Source of the DNA: Planctomycetota bacterium
GTDB lineage: Bacteria > Planctomycetota > Planctomycetia > Planctomycetales > Planctomycetaceae
NCBI GenBank assembly: GCA_013151585.1
Contig: JAADHY010000741.1
Coordinates: 1 to 8,258 of the forward strand
Length of the DNA stretch: 8,258 bases
Reading direction: 5' to 3'
Below are positions 6,192 through 8,258 of this stretch, in pieces; positions within the stretch are counted from its first letter, which is position 1, and the number at the start of each line of letters is the position of its first letter. The translations under genes and the position numbers were made by a program. The notes beneath the pieces are model-generated. The model worked only from the letters and a program-made list of their open reading frames with translations, searched no databases and was not told the origin of the DNA.

Positions 6192-6500
6192 CTGCGAGGC
6201 GGCTGCGTGCTGGACGAGGGAGTTTATGCGCTGCAGGACGCCAACCGGAACAGTAACAACGGCGCATCCGTTTCTGGGACAACCCAAGAGCGTTATGCCT
6301 AGACGGCGTACAGCGTGACGATGTTCCTGGGCGATTCGTTCGCCCTTCGGGCCTCGTCGTGCTTCAGTTTTATGCGTTCGTCTTTGGGCCGACATTTTTT
6401 TCCGAGGACGGTGGCACGACGGACCATTCTTGTACTTCTACGAGATAACTGGAGTGGGTTGCATAGCAATTTGCGTGTTTTCGTGTCGAGTGTAGAGTGA
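6192..6500 (+). pseudogene. Decayed RHS/YD-repeat protein fragment
   Basis: One plus-strand frame reads LDEGVYALQDANRN, then SGTTQERYA, a TAG stop at 6300-6302, TAYSVTMFLGDSFALRASS, and further on SGLHSNLRVFVSS before TGA. This follows the order of the conserved end of RHS/YD-repeat proteins: a LYALQDANFNVTA-like block, then ERYAYxxYG, a short FLDxSF...RSSS stretch and a TGLYxxRxRxY block. The TAG falls where the family has tyrosine, one base from TAC or TAT. The block between SS and SGL is poorly conserved, and the usual GRFxxRDP motif is missing. No start, signal or upstream repeats are present, so this is a remnant, perhaps a shed C-terminal cassette. The family match is from memory of the motifs, not from a search. 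Confidence 0.5.
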
Positions 6501-6791
6501 AGATAACGATTCATGGTTTTTAGACGTGGATGCAGCTTGTACACGGCCAGTGTGCCGATTTGCCGAATTGCGGTGGGAATGGTGTTGTGCGGCCTATATC
6601 TCGTCGACGTGTTCCATTTTTTGCTGGAAGCCGTCGCAGGCAGGTAGGGCGCTGCCGCATTGTGTTGTTCGCTGTCGGTCGCGCTGTTTCATTCGCTTAT
6701 CGAGTCCATTGCGGCTGCTCGGCGCGTCAAACGAAGCCCGCGCGCATTCGGCAAAGTTTTGTCCGAGTCCCGGTTCAAGACGCGAAGCATC

Positions 6792-6818
6792 GGGGCTCGG
6801 CTCACCGGGACGAGCCCC
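6792..6818. repeat. Perfect 8-bp inverted repeat with 11-nt loop
   Basis: GGGGCTCG (6792-6799) and CGAGCCCC (6811-6818) are exact inverted arms around 11 nt. No T-run follows on either strand and no intact gene ends beside it. It could be a dispersed intergenic repeat or a remnant of a terminator. Confidence 0.45.
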
Positions 6819-6915
6819 TCACAACGAAGCGCCAACCCCGAATACCACCTCGCGACCTGACCGCGGTTACAGAACCCAACCCCAAGAAAAACTTGTTTGA
6901 CCGGGCCGGGTTCCG

Positions 6916-7046
6916 GCCGACTATTCGCGAATCACATCACACTCACCGGCCGCATCGGGAGGAATCGCGTCGCATCTGTTTTGATCTTCGTTAGCCGGGC
7001 CTGCTGCGTTTCGTCGCCCACCGGCTTTGTTCACGGAATAGTCGGC
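6916..7046. repeat. Perfect 11-bp inverted repeat flanking 109 bp
   Basis: GCCGACTATTC (6916-6926) and GAATAGTCGGC (7036-7046) are exact reverse complements. A nested pair AGCCGG (6993-6998) and CCGGCT (7021-7026) lies inside. The right arm begins 17 bp downstream of the permease stop on the minus strand. The interior encodes nothing recognisable. Possible readings are the ends of a tiny non-coding mobile element or a long hairpin in the permease 3' untranslated region. Confidence 0.45.
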
Positions 7047-7062
7047 GTTGATTAGCCGCCGA

Positions 7063-8184
7063 TCAGGTTTGGACCAACCCTGAGGTCCAGGTACAAAGGC
7101 CGCCAGAGAAGATCAGCGGCAGCCAAGCGGCCAAGTCGACGCTGATCAGGCTGACGCGTCCCAGGTACAGAGAAGCCTGGGCAAACACGAAGATGCCTCC
7201 GAGAACCAGCGTGCAGCCGGCCAAATTCGCGACCAGACTGCTGCTGCCTTTGCGGATGACCAGCGGAAGCGTGATCAAGACAGCGAGCAGGTTCATCAAC
7301 GGTTTCGTCAGGCGTTCATGAAAATGCAGGGCGAGCCCTCGAAGCGATGTCAATCCCAGCGATGGGCTTTGGATGCGCCGCAGCAGCTCGGCGGTCGACA
7401 AGAATCGATAGCTCATGTTACTGCGGTGAAGCTGATGGCCGTCAACGTCGGAGATGATAAAGACTTCATCCGGCTTGTCGGTGGCCAGCACGATTCGGCG
7501 TCCGAGATCGGTTAACGGCACGGTGTGGAGCGGTCGGGTTACTCCCTTGAGCAACCAACCCGAGGGGCGGTCCGAACCGCCGCGCACGTAAACGGCCTCG
7601 CGAGCCCGTAACGTCGTCAGGTCTTGGACGATTTCCGGAACGGGCAGCGCGAAAGAGGCGTGACGCACCGTCTGGTGCTCCAAATACAGTTCTTCGCCGT
7701 AAATGGCGATGCCCGTCGCGTAGTCGTAGACCGGCTTCACGCGCTGAGCGGTCGACTGATCCATTCCGCGTGGCGTTTGCAATCGGTCGGCGATGGCCGG
7801 AATGACGGCTTCTTGGTTGATCACCAGCAGGATGTCCACGAAAAACGCGGCGATCAGCAGCGGTACGGCCAGCCGATAGGTGGGAATCCCTGCGGAAAGG
7901 ATCGGGTGCACTTCGCTGTTTTTCTGGAGCATGGCGAAGACGACCATCGCCGAAATGACGATCAGGATGGGCCCAGCCATGTCGAAAAAGGGGGACGCCT
8001 GGTAGGAGTAGTAGTGGCCCATCCGAGCGAACAACATCAGGTACCCTTCGCCCGCGTTCCGCTCCTGGAATCCGTCGATGTTCGTGAACGCATCGATGAC
8101 TACGAACAGCCCAAACGTGGTCAGAAAGGCCACGAAGTAGACGTGAGCGAATCGGCGGATCAAGTAGCGATCGAACGTGTTCAT
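7063..8184 (-). CDS. LptF/LptG (YjgP/YjgQ) family permease
   Basis: A 373-residue inner-membrane protein of normal family length. Hydrophobic segments lie at about 14-33, 66-86 and 103-122. A hydrophilic domain of about 160 residues follows, the place of the periplasmic beta-jellyroll. Three more hydrophobic segments lie at about 296-310, 317-341 and 350-368. This 3 + domain + 3 plan is that of LptF and LptG, which with the ATPase LptB extract lipopolysaccharide from the inner membrane and pass it to LptC. Family-like blocks include NSEVHPILSAGI (89-100), NQEAVIPA (123-130) and LHFHERLTKPL (286-296). LptF and LptG cannot be told apart here. The start at 8184 has no strong Shine-Dalgarno, but its ATGA overlaps the stop of an upstream frame, which supports translational coupling. 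In planctomycetes the substrate may not be classical lipopolysaccharide. Confidence 0.9.
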   Translation of the reverse strand: MNTFDRYLIRRFAHVYFVAFLTTFGLFVVIDAFTNIDGFQERNAGEGYLMLFARMGHYYSYQASPFFDMAGPILIVISAMVVFAMLQKNSEVHPILSAGIPTYRLAVPLLIAAFFVDILLVINQEAVIPAIADRLQTPRGMDQSTAQRVKPVYDYATGIAIYGEELYLEHQTVRHASFALPVPEIVQDLTTLRAREAVYVRGGSDRPSGWLLKGVTRPLHTVPLTDLGRRIVLATDKPDEVFIISDVDGHQLHRSNMSYRFLSTAELLRRIQSPSLGLTSLRGLALHFHERLTKPLMNLLAVLITLPLVIRKGSSSLVANLAGCTLVLGGIFVFAQASLYLGRVSLISVDLAAWLPLIFSGGLCTWTSGLVQT

Positions 8185-8258
8185 AAGTTTCTGCTGCTCT
8201 CGCCGTTTGCTTCCCGTTGCCGGCGGATCGTCGACATGGGGCCAAGTCGGGAAATCTT
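8181..8258 (-). CDS. C-terminal end of an upstream gene (partial, unidentified)
   Basis: A minus-strand frame is open from the window edge through 25 codons and stops with TGA at 8183-8181, sharing ATGA with the permease start. The visible tail is hydrophilic and basic (for example STIRRQREANGESSRNL). The overlap is typical of co-translated genes, and lptF/lptG-type genes are often paired, so a partner permease or another envelope gene is possible. The tail is too short to identify it. Confidence 0.45.
   Translation of the reverse strand, partial: KISRLGPMSTIRRQREANGESSRNL

Larger units (their letters stand above)
6501..7062. other. Gene-free stretch with inverted repeats
   Basis: I see no protein-like open frame on either strand. 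The open frames present are rich in Arg, Cys, Ser and Pro and lack recognisable motifs. Contents are the inverted repeats at 6792-6818 and 6916-7046, listed separately. The stretch joins the RHS remnant to the 3' end of the permease gene, so it may be decayed coding DNA that can no longer be recognised. Confidence 0.5.

Noticed and set aside
6341..6352. CGCCCTTCGGGC shared with 4718-4729
   Set aside because: A 12-mer that is itself a small palindrome can recur by chance in GC-rich DNA, and at 6341 it lies within the RHS-like frame. The flanks do not match.
6526..6994. Two overlapping plus-strand open frames (124 and 154 codons)
   Set aside because: Their products are rich in Cys, Arg, Ser and Pro, with no motif, no ribosome binding site and no second piece of support. 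I left the region as non-coding.
1..8258. tRNA genes, CRISPR arrays, insertion sequences, integrase or defence genes
   Set aside because: I saw no cloverleaf-like segment, no regularly spaced direct repeats, and no transposase or recombinase motif in any frame.

Overview
The window is GC-rich bacterial DNA that most resembles a planctomycete. The reasons are indirect: a standalone Gfo/Idh/MocA oxidoreductase, an exported WD40 propeller, a degenerate RHS/YD-repeat remnant, a bacterial Ski2-like helicase and an LptF/LptG-type permease that implies an outer membrane. No rRNA, tRNA or universal marker gene is present, so the phylum is an inference.

Layout. Positions 1-1692 (minus strand) hold a two-gene unit: a Gfo/Idh/MocA oxidoreductase (589-1692) followed 6 nt later by a UPF0261 (Tm-1-like ATP-binding) protein that runs off the left edge (1-582). 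After a 168-bp spacer with a strong palindrome comes a Ski2-like DExH helicase (1861-4418, minus). Its reading frame is broken once, at 2539-2541, after the helicase core and linker. One missing base in a C run accounts exactly for the break.

Positions 4419-5098 are a divergent intergenic region. It contains a cluster of small perfect or near-perfect palindromes (4552-4755) and then a segment with a long bulged stem (4928-4977) that could be a structured RNA or leader. A plus-strand gene (5099-6130) follows, encoding an apparently exported seven-bladed WD40 protein.

Positions 6131-7062 have no intact gene. The left third carries a decayed RHS/YD-repeat fragment (6192-6500) with an in-frame stop. 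The rest holds inverted repeats at 6792-6818 and 6916/7046. At the right end an LptF/LptG-family permease (7063-8184, minus) begins in an ATGA overlap with the last codons of an upstream gene that lies mostly outside the window.

These genes do not form one obvious pathway. The oxidoreductase and UPF0261 pair is the only clear two-gene metabolic unit. The permease probably belongs to an envelope operon extending to the right. The helicase and WD40 genes look like single transcription units. I found no convincing new defence or mobile system. The items most worth a second look are the frameshifted helicase with its uncharacterised C-terminal region, the possible structured RNA ahead of the WD40 gene, the palindrome cluster and the RHS remnant.
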